Below are positions 54,635 through 64,000 of a stretch of DNA of 64,000 bases, piece after piece (within the stretch, counting starts at the first letter, position 1; each line of letters opens with the position of its first letter). The translations under genes were made by a program, and so were the position numbers. The notes below the pieces were generated by a model. That model was not told the DNA's origin. It searched no databases and saw only the letters and a program-made list of their open reading frames with translations. The DNA is taken from assembly GCA_032622095.1 (NCBI GenBank), contig CP136063.1, forward strand, positions 144,231,950 through 144,295,949, read 5' to 3'. The stretch comes from Siphonodentalium dalli. Its lineage: Eukaryota > Mollusca > Scaphopoda > Gadilida > Siphonodentaliidae.

Positions 54635-55458
54635 GCGAGGAGATTTATTTGATTTAAATCAGATTTATTTGATTTAAATCGATTTTTTTGATTTTTTTTC
54701 TAATTGTTATGAAAATATACAATTGTGCAATGTCTTTGATAAATGAAGGTTCTAACAGGTGTTGCTTATTATATCCAAGGCTGGATTAATCAAAATTATA
54801 TTATTATTTATTATTTTTTGTATAACTGCATGTATCAAGCACAAATATCATGGCAGTACAGATATAGCAACCATGTACTTTAATTGTGCATACACTAGGT
54901 CCATGTGAGTTCCAATGTTGTGATATCTGGATAGGTAGACCTGTGCTTAAAGATTTACTACTAAATTTAGTAAATTTTAGCTGAGAACTGAATATATTTT
55001 CAATCACCTTTGCTCCTCGGTGACTTGAGGACATACATGTAATCACACCATATACATGTATCAAGTATGGACATTAGACAACTAGAGTAGTTTAGATAGC
55101 AGAGTATATGGTAGAATTACTCGGTTGGCATTTACATGTATGGCAATCAGAAAAGGAAAGGAAATTTAATAGTGTAATGAGGAGTGCTGAATCTGATTGT
55201 AGTTACAAATAAGCGGAACAGGCCGTTGATGGAGCAGTAATCATGGTACCATGCTGTATGCCTGTTTCTATAGGGTTGACAATTACTGCACATTTTCATA
55301 TCTATTATCCAATTTTGTATATTGTTTAATCATAATCATGTTATAGTTAACAAAAAACCTTCTTAGATATTGCAAGTTCTTGTCATTATGCAATCATTTA
55401 AAAAAATTTGATTTAAATCAATGATTTAAATCGCTTGATTTAAATCAGCCAACCCTGC
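54635..55458. mobile_element. MITE-like insertion with GATTTAAATC ends
   Basis: It splits the minus-strand LINE between RDQSDHHAVQ and SLEIWADQWG. The right end is CAGGGTTGGCTGATTTAAAT read outward on the minus strand, and further GATTTAAATC copies lie at both ends (left at 54,650 and 54,670, right at 55,408-55,446). There is no coding frame inside. Superfamily is uncertain. Confidence 0.6.
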
Positions 55459-56345
55459 ACTGCATGGTGGTCTGACTGGTCTCTGATTTCTCTATAGAGG
55501 AGGCAATCGTCTGCGACTAATTTGACCTCTGAGGTTACGGCTTTCGGTAGGTCGTTCACATGGCAAAGGAATAGTAATGGTCCCAGTACCGTTCCCTGTG
55601 GTACTCCGGACTCCACTGGTACGTTTTGTGACGCTTCTCCTTCGAGTACCACTCTCTTTTTGTGAGGAAATTTTCCAGCCATTTGTGTGTTGTGCCATTT
55701 ATGCCATAGTTCTGCAGCTTGTATAGGAGGCCCTTGTGTGGCACTGTATCGAAGGCCTTTGAGAAGTCAAGGATGGCTATATCTGTTTGTTTGTTTTTGT
55801 CCAGGTTTTGTAGGAGATCCTCTGTGACATTGACTAGCTGTGTGACGCATGAGTGGCCAGATCTGAAACCGTGGTTTTTGTCGGTCAGTATTTTGTGTTC
55901 ATCCAGGTGGTCTCTGATGTGCCTGCAGATGATGTGTTCTAGAATTTTTGAAGGGTACTGATGTGAGTGAGACAGGGCGGTAGTTCTCTGGGTTGTGCAC
56001 GTCACCTTTTTTGTAGATGGGAGATATATTTGCACTGCGCCAGTCAGTTGGGAGTTCTCCTGTGTCCAGTGATAGCTGGAAGATGGCTGTTAGAGCAGGA
56101 GCTATGTGGTTAGGGCAAATCTTGAGAACTTGGTTTGGTATACCGTCTGGGTCTGGGGCGTTAGATGTTTTTATATCTTTTAGGAGTTTGTATACACCTT
56201 CCTCTTTGATGTTGATATCTGCAATGTCTGGTATACTGCTAGATGGTTTTGCAGTGGGTGTATTCTTTAGATCTTTGGTGAATACTGATTGAAACTGTTT
56301 ATTCAATAATGCTGCTTTCTCTGCGCTGTTGTCCGTGAGTGTGGT
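55440..56345 (-). mobile_element. LINE (minus strand), reverse transcriptase N-terminal and catalytic part
   Basis: The frame 56,306-55,899 reads NKQFQSVFTKDLKN, SNAPDPDGIPNQVLKICPNH and WRSANISPIYKKGDVHNPEN. The next frame (to 55,556) has DKNHGFRSGHSCVTQLVNVT and AILDFSKAFDTVPHKGLLYK. A third (55,682-55,440) has SGVPQGTVLGPLLFL and VADDCLLY (the DD catalytic block). Two frame changes make it a pseudogene. Retrotransposition in the CR1/Jockey group uses this enzyme. Confidence 0.85.
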
Positions 56346-56351
56346 ACCCTT

Positions 56352-57305
56352 TTTATACGCCCTTTAGAAAAAAAGGCCGTATTATAGTATTGGTCTGTCC
56401 GTCCGGGCGTCCGTTAACCTGTTGTCCGAATGATAACTTTAGTTAGAGTGAACCAAAATTAGTAAAATTTGGTATGTGGGTTTATTAGCCAAAAAGTAAG
56501 TTCAAGTTCGAATTTGGGTTCCGCCCGCCAATTTTCACCGGAGTTATGCCCCTTATTTAACGTTTTTTGACTTAGAAAATCCTTGAAATTTGTTGTCCGG
56601 ATGATAACTTTAGTATAGTTTATCGGAATGAATCCAAATTTGGTATATTACTTTCTCCCACCAAAACACAGATCAAGTTCGAACTTGGGTTCTGTCCGAC
56701 CATTTTTGGCAGAGTTATGCCCCTTTTTCGACTCGGAAAATTCAGTTTTTCTTATGTTTTTTGGTTTCCGAATGATAACTCGATTTTGGAATGTTTATAC
56801 GCAAAACCCGTTTTTTTGTGGATTACATATATCAAAATACAGCTCAAGTCCGAATTTCGTTTTAATCCGATAATTTTTGCGAGAGTTATGGCCCCTTTTT
56901 TGACGTAATTTGACCTAGAAAATCCCTGAAATTTGTTGTCCGGATGATAACTTTAGTTAGAGTGAACCGATTTCAATCAAATTTGGTATGTGGGTTTATT
57001 AGGAGAAAAGACAGCTCAAGTTCGAATTTGGGTTCCGTCCGCCAATTTTCACCGGAGTTATGCCCCTTATTTGACGTAATTTGACTTAGAAAATCCCTGA
57101 AATTTGTTGTCCGGATGATAACTTTACTACAGCTTATCGGATTCAATGATAATTTGGTATATTTATACTTTCTCCCACCAAAACACAGGTCAAGTTCAAA
57201 TTTGAGTTCCGTCCGCCAATTTTTACCAGAGTTATGCCCCTTTTTTTTATCAGTTTCCGCCGACCCAAGAGAGGGCGTATTTTGCACGCCCAGCGTAGCT
57301 CTTGT
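56352..57305. mobile_element. Minisatellite-bearing insertion (family F) within the LINE
   Basis: The head is ATACGCCCTTTAG with a GTCCGTCCGG microsatellite. Then come about five units of roughly 170 bp with GTTGTCCGGATGATAACTTT, CAAGTTCGAATTTGGGTTCC and GAGTTATGCCCCTTATTTGA. The tail hairpin is GGGCGT (57,273-57,278), a 7-nt loop, and ACGCCC (57,286-57,291), then AGCGTAGCTCTTG. The layout is like the A-C families, but without a CTAG end. It separates the LINE endonuclease from its reverse transcriptase. Confidence 0.65.
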
Positions 57306-58620
57306 TGAGAGGTGGTATCCCAGTGGTGTCTCTCTTCTTGGACTTCAAGAATTTCCAGAAAGGTTTGCTGTTCTTTTTCTCCGAGGTTTCTTTGATGATC
57401 TCTTGTATGTGTGATCGTTCTGCCTTCCTCATTTCATTCCTGCACATCTTTTGGAAATCTTTGTATTTATCCCATTTCATTGATGTCTTCGCTTTCCGAT
57501 AGAGTTTACCTTTCCTCCTAAGCATGCGTGATAGTTTCCTGTTTATCCACGGGAGTTGTTCTCTTCTACTTGAGGCTGTTGGTACCCTTTTGTCTATGAT
57601 TTCCTTTATTTTGTCTCGGAAGTATTTCCATATCGATTCCACCGATTCCTTTTTTGTATCCGCTCTAGATGTGACCTCTTTGGTGACCTTTTCTACGTCT
57701 TCACTAATTATAGTCCAGTTTGCCTTGCTGAATACGTAGTTTTTCTTCTTCTTCCTATTGTGGTTCTTGGGTCTCGGGTAACAATCTGTTACTATCATGG
57801 CATGGTCTGATATCCCAGGTACTGTAATGGAGTTCTTCATTATCGAAGGGTTGTTTGTCAGTACTAGGTCCAATATGTTGTTTTCCCTAGTTGGCTCTTC
57901 ATTCATCTGTGATAGACCATGCCTGATGCATACATCTAGCAGAGCTGTTTGTACCTCTCTGTCTTGAGCTTCTTCTTTGACTGTCATCTTCTCCCAGTCT
58001 ATATCTGGGCAGTTGAAGTCTCCACCAATAATGTAGTTGTGGTCTCTTTTAGCTGCCAGTTTCTTGACTGATTTATCGAGGCTGTTTACTACTTCAAGTT
58101 TCCTATGGGGCATGTAAAAACTGGCAACGTAGATGTCTTTGTTACCGGTGAGTGATATCTTTGCCCATTCAATTTCACAGTCGGTGATGAATTCTGTTTG
58201 TTCTGTGATAATTATGTTTTCATGACATGCAATGAATACGCCGCCCCCGACTGATCCTCTATCATTTCTCAAGGCATGGTATGATGGTGGGAATACTTCG
58301 GTTGATAGGATCGCGTCTTGTGTTGGAGGTTGCCCTGGTCTTATTCCTTTCAGCCACGATTCAGTTCCTAGTATGATGTCGGGTTTGATGTAGTGAACTG
58401 CTACCTCCAATTCTGCTTTATTTTTAGGTAGACTTCTGCAGTTGACAGTGAGTATTCTGAGATTTTCCTTATTTGGGGTGTCAAATGTTTTGGTGTTTGA
58501 GTCTCTCCTTGATGAGGCATTATCTATTGTGGCTGTTGGGCTGCTGGTGTGGGTCAGGTCAAATGTGGTGTTGATGCTATCTATAGTTGAGTCCAATAGG
58601 TTTAAAGATTCAAATCTGTT
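57306..58620 (-). mobile_element. LINE (minus strand), apurinic-type endonuclease domain, open frame
   Basis: A frame of 474 codons (58,674-57,250) covers the endonuclease. It has NLRILTVNCRSL (Asn at residue 78), ILGTESWL (Glu 105), IIGGDFNCPDIDW (GDFN at 218-221), NILDLVLTNNPSIM and SDHAMI (SDH at 289-291), so the catalytic set is complete. The linker toward reverse transcriptase (WINRKLSRMLRRKGKLYRKA, KPFWKFLKSKKRDTTGIPPL) follows. The first ~18 codons are MITE sequence and the last ~16 codons are family F sequence, so neither end is native. The endonuclease nicks target DNA for priming. Confidence 0.85.
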
Positions 58621-59548
58621 AACCGAAAAATCTTGTGGCCAAAATTTTAGCCAAATGAAAATTTTATTAGCCAAATGAAAAAAACTTTGGCCAAATGGTT
58701 TTTGGCCAAATTAAAAAAAACTTTGGCCAAATTAAATCCTCATTTTCTGGGCGGTTCACAATTAATTACTAAAATATTTCTTTTAAACTTTATTTGTTAC
58801 TCAGAATAAAAACAATTAAAACGCAAAAACAACTTTAAAAACAATATTATACGAACATAGGTATCACACAGGCAGATCAATTCATAAAACATTAATATAG
58901 ATTACGGCTATCGCAAACATGAAACTAAAATTCGATATAATTATAATCACAGAAATCCGCTAAACCAAACTATTGCTTATTATAGTAAGGTGATAACTGT
59001 TGCATTTCTATTTTCTATTGTATTCAAACCTTTTATGGTGTGAAGTCAGGTTATTAGACAGGACACAGTTAATGACACATTACGTAACCATTGAGTTAAG
59101 AACTGCTCGTCTGTAAGGAACAAAGCATTTAGGTAATTTATCTAAATTATCCTACACACTGCCTAATCAACAAAATATTACATAACCAGCATTCAGCTTA
59201 AGCGTTTTGACGATAAGGCTGGTTAAATGTTAGAGCTTACATTTTGCTCGTGAAGATTGTTTATGTACAGTTTCAATGTGTAATGTTCCCTTTGTACAGC
59301 CATCACAATTCAATCAACGCCACCGTTACGGTACGATATTTCCGTGGTACGAAATACTTTCGTTGCCTAATTTCGTCTTGAATGTCGATATATTCAGCGC
59401 TTTTTAGTTAGCTTTCCGACTCCATGCTTTCCGTCTCCATTTGGAGTAAAAAAAAGTTTAGCCAAATGAAATTTTTATTAGCCAAAATTGGCAAATTTGA
59501 AAAAAGATTGGCCACTGGCTAATTTGGCTACCGACAGCGCGAACCCTG
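58621..59548. mobile_element. MITE-like element with TAGCCAAAT inverted subterminal repeats
   Basis: The left end has repeated GGCCAAA / TAGCCAAATGAAAATTTTAT motifs. The right end has AGCCAAATGAAATTTTTATT and finishes GGCTACCGACAGCGCGAACC-CTG. Read outward this gives CAGGGTTCGCGCTGTCGG, sharing CAGGGTT with the MITE end at 55,455. The interior is AT-rich with no gene. It truncates the LINE 5' end. Confidence 0.55.
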
Positions 59549-60429
59549 GAATGACACTTTTACAAAAGCTTTATTTGATCAAACAAACACTATTAGCTTA
59601 CAGCTAATCTGCTATGTCAATGAATACAATTAAATAACTTTAGAACAGGAAATTTATTTGATTTAAGAACTCATATTTAAAGTCAATATGACCACATGAC
59701 TATCAATTACCTAGAAACAGGTTGTCGTAAGCAAAATAATTTTACCAGACCTGCGCGATCTATATCAGTCATATACTTTAGGATAATTATTATTCTTCCC
59801 TTCTTAGACATTGATTACACATGCTAGTTAAATAATATTAGTTATTTGAAACATAGAATTTAGCAGATTGGTATGGTTTTATTGTAACTACTTATAAAAA
59901 AAACTTTGATATTGGCTGTAACATAAGTGTGGTATAATTTCCGGTTTAACAGTACATGCTATGTGTCTGGTTTACTCCAAAATGAATCTGTTTACACATA
60001 AATAAAATCACGGTGCGTAAAATGAAAACAGTCGGGGTGCCGGAATAGGGCTGGGTGGATCACTGGAAACACAGGGCTTTTTCTTTTTTTTGACCTTCCC
60101 TAAATACACATACAGCTATTGTAGCTGTATTCTCACATTTGCCAGACCTGTAGTGTTTTCTGATAGGCCTAACAAAATAATACCTTTGTTTCTGGTAACT
60201 CCCCCCCCCCCCCCATTCGCCAGCCCACCCTCCTTAAACTTTCTATCTGCAAAATTTATTTTTCACAATTTACAGTCTGAAAATTACCAATCTCATTCCC
60301 CCAACTTGACTTTATTCTTCCCGTTTCTAATAGTTTAAGTTGCTGAGTTTAATTCAATTAACTTGCAAAATGGCACTCACAAAACACACCAAAGTGGGGT
60401 TAGTGGGATAGCTAACATCTAAAGACAGG
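59549..60429. other. No gene seen
   Basis: AT-rich, with a C run at 60,200-60,214. No supported coding region. Confidence 0.5.
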
Positions 60430-60815
60430 ATGCTTCAAAAATAGGCAACTTTAACCCAAAATAAAACATTTAAAGTCATTTAAACTTATGTACACATGAA
60501 ATTTGTCATGGATGTTGACATTGACATGTAGATGGGGAACGAGTCATTTTGGGGTCATTCGGCAAGAAAACATGGCCGCATATGGCCATTTTAGAATTTA
60601 CTCTTTGCATCACTAAATCCTTTGGCACACCCTACAGACCACATCCCTGATCCGATCATTATGAAACTTGTCATGAATGTTGATATTGACATGTACATCT
60701 TGTCTTACTTAGACATTTCAATTAGCACCTTTGCTAATTCCTCCATTTACTGTCAACCATTAAATTATTCCCCTACTTATGTTGAGCTACAGTGTCATTG
60801 ACACTTTCATATACA
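60430..60815 (+). repeat. Dispersed minisatellite element, family E, copy 2
   Basis: It shares GGCCATTTTAGAATTTACTC, CACTAAATCCTTTGGCACAC and CCTGATCCGATCATTATGAA with copies 1 and 3, and ends GTTGAGCTAC then the perfect palindrome AGTGTCATTGACACT and TTCATAT. Confidence 0.65.
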
Positions 60816-61709
60816 TACTATACATGTATAGAAAATACATTTAGGGCTATTAATACCTTATATGTTATGGTAATTAAAACAAAAAGTTCAACCCTCCTCC
60901 CTACCCTATTTTTTTTTACCTCCGTTACTGGAAATCAAGACATTATTTTGTTTGGCCTTAATGGGTGTGTTTGCTAACCATTAATATTTTTGTTATGAAC
61001 ATTAATGGTATACATTAATGGGTTTGGGTGTTTTAAGGGTATATTGAGGGTATTTTCATGGCATTTTAATGGGATACCGACAGCCATGCAGTAGTGATAC
61101 CGGTACATTGCCTTTGACACATCTTTTACTACTCACTAACCTTACCATCACTTACAGAAAAACTTCTTGTTACATTTGTGTTTTACTGCATAAATACAGC
61201 TATTGCATAGAGGTCTTTATACAATCTCTACCAGAGCGCACCAGTCATACTTCCTTACTGACTCTGTGTTTCTATATTTAGCATGGGGTTTTCCAGCAGA
61301 AATGGCGAAACCCGATCGCTCCAAAGTCAAAGGTTCTATGTGCTTTGAGAACAATTCCTGCACTAAAACATAATGACAATGGAAAATCAGAGCAGTAGTT
61401 TTGTTGACGATTTTTGCAAGCTACTCGTCAAAATTGCAGCAAATTAGAACTTTTGTGTTTGACTTGCCGTACGAGTTGTGACAATGTCGGACACGTGCGT
61501 TTAGACTTTTGTGTTGATAAAATAATCGGAGAACCGAATCACACCTTTTCGAAATATAGTTCTTCGGTTTTAGTGGGACTTTTCAAACTTAAGGTTCAAA
61601 ATTTATAAATTTTTTTTTCGATATTGTGTGTGCTTAACAAAGGTAGCATGTTGCTCTGTTCGCTTAGTATGTATCTTAATATCGCGGAAGTCCACCAAAT
61701 GTGGGTGAA
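60816..61709. promoter_or_regulatory. Upstream region of the UCKL1-like gene
   Basis: No other gene seen. The last ~400 bp are less repetitive and include CpG-containing stretches (61,310-61,540), consistent with a promoter and 5' UTR. No TATA box at a fixed distance is evident. Confidence 0.35.
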
Positions 61710-61750
61710 ATGTCGCCGGTAGCAGCAGTCTTACCGAGTCATCAAGGTAG
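61710..61750 (+). CDS. UCKL1: Uridine-cytidine kinase-like 1, coding exon 1
   Basis: ATG at 61,710 gives MSPVAAVLPSHQG, and the exon ends in phase 2 at AG|GTAAAC (61,750/61,751). Spliced to the exon at 62,271, the codon AG+T restores an open frame that runs without interruption into the recognisable UCKL1 N-terminus. The intron is 520 bp and ends AAATAG, with a weak pyrimidine tract. The start is chosen because it is the nearest ATG in frame and it abuts a good donor. An ATG at 62,317 in exon 2 is an alternative start. No upstream exon is evident. Confidence 0.6.
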
Positions 61751-62270
61751 GTAAACCCTGCATGGAGTTTGGTCTTTATATTCACCCAAATTCACTTTGT
61801 CCAAAATATTTATATGTGCCCAAAATAATCACAGGAATGCAACTTTCACCTTTTAATATATGCTTGAATATTGCTGATAAACACATGAAATCATTCATCA
61901 TTTATTTCGTTTCATTTTTGGAAACCCATTGCAAGGATTCAAATTTTATTGATATAAATTTCACAATTTTCTCACACCAACCAAACCATCGCCATCCAGC
62001 TGGTAGGTAATGGCTGACTTGGATGTGCACAAATTGCACATACATGTAGACGTGTACATTATCTAAAGGCATGATGGCATACTACTCATTTCCAAGCGCT
62101 GAAATAATACATATATTCTTTAGTTTAGTAAAATAATGTCACTGTTTTCTGTATGGCCTTTGTGACATATCAATTGAAAAATACTCCCATTCCCACTTAG
62201 TATTGTCATTAAATTGTGATTTAAATGACACTTTTTATTGGATGATATTATTATTTATATATTGAAATAG

Positions 62271-62527
62271 TGGAAGTGGTGAAGACCTTGAACAAGCCAC
62301 AGATCAGGGAGAAATAATGACTGCAACAAAACCACCATCATCTCCGATCAAATCACCGAAGACACCTTCCAAGCAGAGTAGACGGAGAGTTCGGACTACA
62401 AGTACTAGTATGTCACGTGACAGGAGTGGGGACCGAGTTTATCACAGTGGTGTAAGAACTCTATATACTTGTGGCCGGCCACCATGGTATGATTCTCTTG
62501 GTCAACTCAAGGAGCCATTTGTTATTG
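62271..62527 (+). CDS. UCKL1: Uridine-cytidine kinase-like 1, coding exon 2 (gene continues beyond the window)
   Basis: The frame reads GSGEDLEQATDQGEIMTATK, a Ser/Pro/Arg-rich stretch, then RTLYTCGRPPWYDSLGQLKE and PFVIG. The segment T(L/I)YT-GRPPWY----Q-KE-FVIG is the conserved entry to the kinase domain of UCKL1, just before the GGSASGKT P-loop, which should be on the next exon. The donor G|GTGAGT at 62,527/62,528 is in phase 1, within the Gly codon of VIG. UCKL1 proteins phosphorylate uridine and cytidine in the pyrimidine salvage pathway. This is the only well-supported host gene in the window. The catalytic domain is not visible because the intron runs to the right edge. Confidence 0.85.
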
Positions 62528-64000
62528 GTGAGTTAATATTAGTCGGGGATTATTCTACCCTCATATAGTCCGGGAGCTAATAGGGGTAACAAGAATAAAA
62601 AGTGGCCGTGTAGACTCCACACAAGATGGCGTCCATCATGGCCGCCGTTTTTCAGACCAGACCCTAAGTCAGTTTTATGCAAATTATAGCGCGAAATCTA
62701 GTAAAATGTATACAAATGTAACTATTTTCGTGAAGCTAAGAAATAATGACACATTTTTGGGGAAAAATTGAAACTCAACAGTCAAGATGGCTGCCAAAAT
62801 GGCCACCGGAAGTTTTAAAAATGACTTTTTTTTTACAAATATCTTTTAGATCAATTCATGCTGTTTGCAGCTGGTTGAGTAATATGGCAGCCGTTCTTGG
62901 ATTTTACTCTTTGCATGATTAAATCCTTGGGCACAACCTACAGACCACATCCCTCATCTGATCATCACCAAATTTCATATGGATCATCAGGGTGACCTAG
63001 ATGCCAGCCATCAAAGTTTTCCGAATTCTGTTGAAAAACATGGCCACCAGTGGCCATCTTCGATTTTACTCTTTGTATTCTTCAACTACCTAATAATCGT
63101 GATGGCCTAATCAGTGATGGGTGGGGATCAGGGTAATTTCCAGGCCAGTTTTGGTACCTGTAACAGGTATTGGCGCCCAAAAAACAGTTAGAAAGAAAAC
63201 AAAATCCTCAGATAATTTGTTTTTTGACCATTATTACTAGAAAACAAACACAACTAACACTAAATCATCAAATAAATCAATAAATTGTCATTGTATGGCA
63301 GTATGTACATGTAGCTCCAGGGGGAGGCCACCCCATACCCTCCCCAACTTAGGGCTGCGGCCTTCGGATATGACTTTGGCATATAAAACAGGTGCCACCA
63401 AATAATTACGAAATTAATAATCATGCTGACACTATTAATAGGCACCTGAGAGTATGACTAAATCCTTTGGTATAGACCCTACTGACAACACCCTACTTGT
63501 CTCTAAACTTCACATAGATCTTCAGGATGACCACAAGAGGGAATAGTCTAATTTTTCCGAATTTCATTTAAAAACATGCCACCGGCAGCCATTTTGGATT
63601 TTACTCTTTGCATGACTGAATCATTTAGCACACCCTATGCAGTCCACTTCCCTGATCCGATCATCTTGATATTGATCTACTGGGAGGTATCAAATGTTTT
63701 TTAATTTCATTGGAAAATATGGCCACCAGCAGCCGTCTTTGATTTTACTTATATATATAAACATGTATCTCTTCATGTTGATATCTAGTATTGCTTAGAC
63801 ATTTCAACTTTCTGCATTCCTAATTGCTCCATCGACTGTAACACATGAAATTATCCCGTCTCCAAGTTGAGCTACAGTGTCATTGACACTTTCATATTAA
63901 AAACTTGGCACAGATGTCAACCAGCATGGGAACCTGCACCTGCAATTTTGAATTCTGTCGGACTCATTTAAAAATGTTTTATGTCTTTTTTTTAGAATTA
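62528..64000 (+). repeat. UCKL1 intron 2 containing family E repeat units (copy 3)
   Basis: Units at about 62,615-63,905 carry GGCCACCAGTGGCCATCTTC, TTTTACTCTTTGCATGA, CTAAATCCTTTGG and CATCAGGGTGACC. The 3' end GTTGAGCTACAGTGTCATTG with ACACTTTCATATT is at 63,866-63,898. Unrelated sequence separates blocks (63,080-63,450). No exon is recognised before the window edge. Confidence 0.65.

Overview
This is a transposon-dominated stretch of an animal nuclear genome. The signs are GT-AG introns, several non-LTR retrotransposons, a Penelope-like element, Helitron-like elements, a Polinton/Maverick, abundant microsatellites and a 100-base scaffold gap. The mix, especially minisatellite-bearing Helitron-like elements laid out like the bivalve 'pearl' family, suggests a marine invertebrate (mollusc or another lophotrochozoan, possibly a cephalochordate). 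The sequence alone does not settle the phylum.

Layout. 1-1.1 kb: tail of a Penelope-like element abutting a minus-strand LINE 3' end. 1.2-3.6, 12.4-13.9 and 14.5-20.1 kb: three clusters of non-autonomous Helitron-like elements of three families (called A, B and C here), mostly joined exactly end to head (CTAG followed at once by TCT). 4-12 and 20-28.5 kb: mostly empty of genes, with tandem repeats, foldback hairpins, one LINE fragment (6.2-7.1 kb) and the N gap (24,541-24,640). 28.6-49.1 kb: a LINE split by a 17,500-bp Polinton (30,183-47,682) flanked by the 6-bp target duplication GGCATC. 50.7-53.8 kb: a DNA element with inverted repeats of about 0.85 kb. 53.9-58.6 kb: a minus-strand LINE broken by two insertions. 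58.6-59.5 kb: a MITE-like element. 61.7-62.5 kb: the first two coding exons of a host gene, a uridine-cytidine kinase-like gene (UCKL1), which runs off the right edge.

The Polinton is the centrepiece. Its plus-strand left half carries an acidic protein, packaging ATPase, two small conserved proteins, integrase, a membrane protein, minor capsid (penton-like), a small virion-type protein, major capsid protein and adenain-like protease. Its minus-strand right half carries protein-primed DNA polymerase B, split by a 1.1-kb intron with good splice sites. Between them, on the minus strand, are two genes that are not standard Polinton cargo: a protein with two PC4-like domains, and directly after it a protein that reads as a TATA-binding protein core, with both direct repeats and all four DNA-intercalating phenylalanines. 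TATA-like boxes precede three Polinton genes. This suggests the element, when active, carried its own transcription-initiation module. The copy is now dead: polymerase, penton, capsid, protease, PC4-like and TBP-like genes all carry stops or frame changes, and the protease has lost its catalytic histidine. Packaging ATPase and most of the integrase remain open.

All family assignments come from motif reading of the given sequence. No database search was possible.
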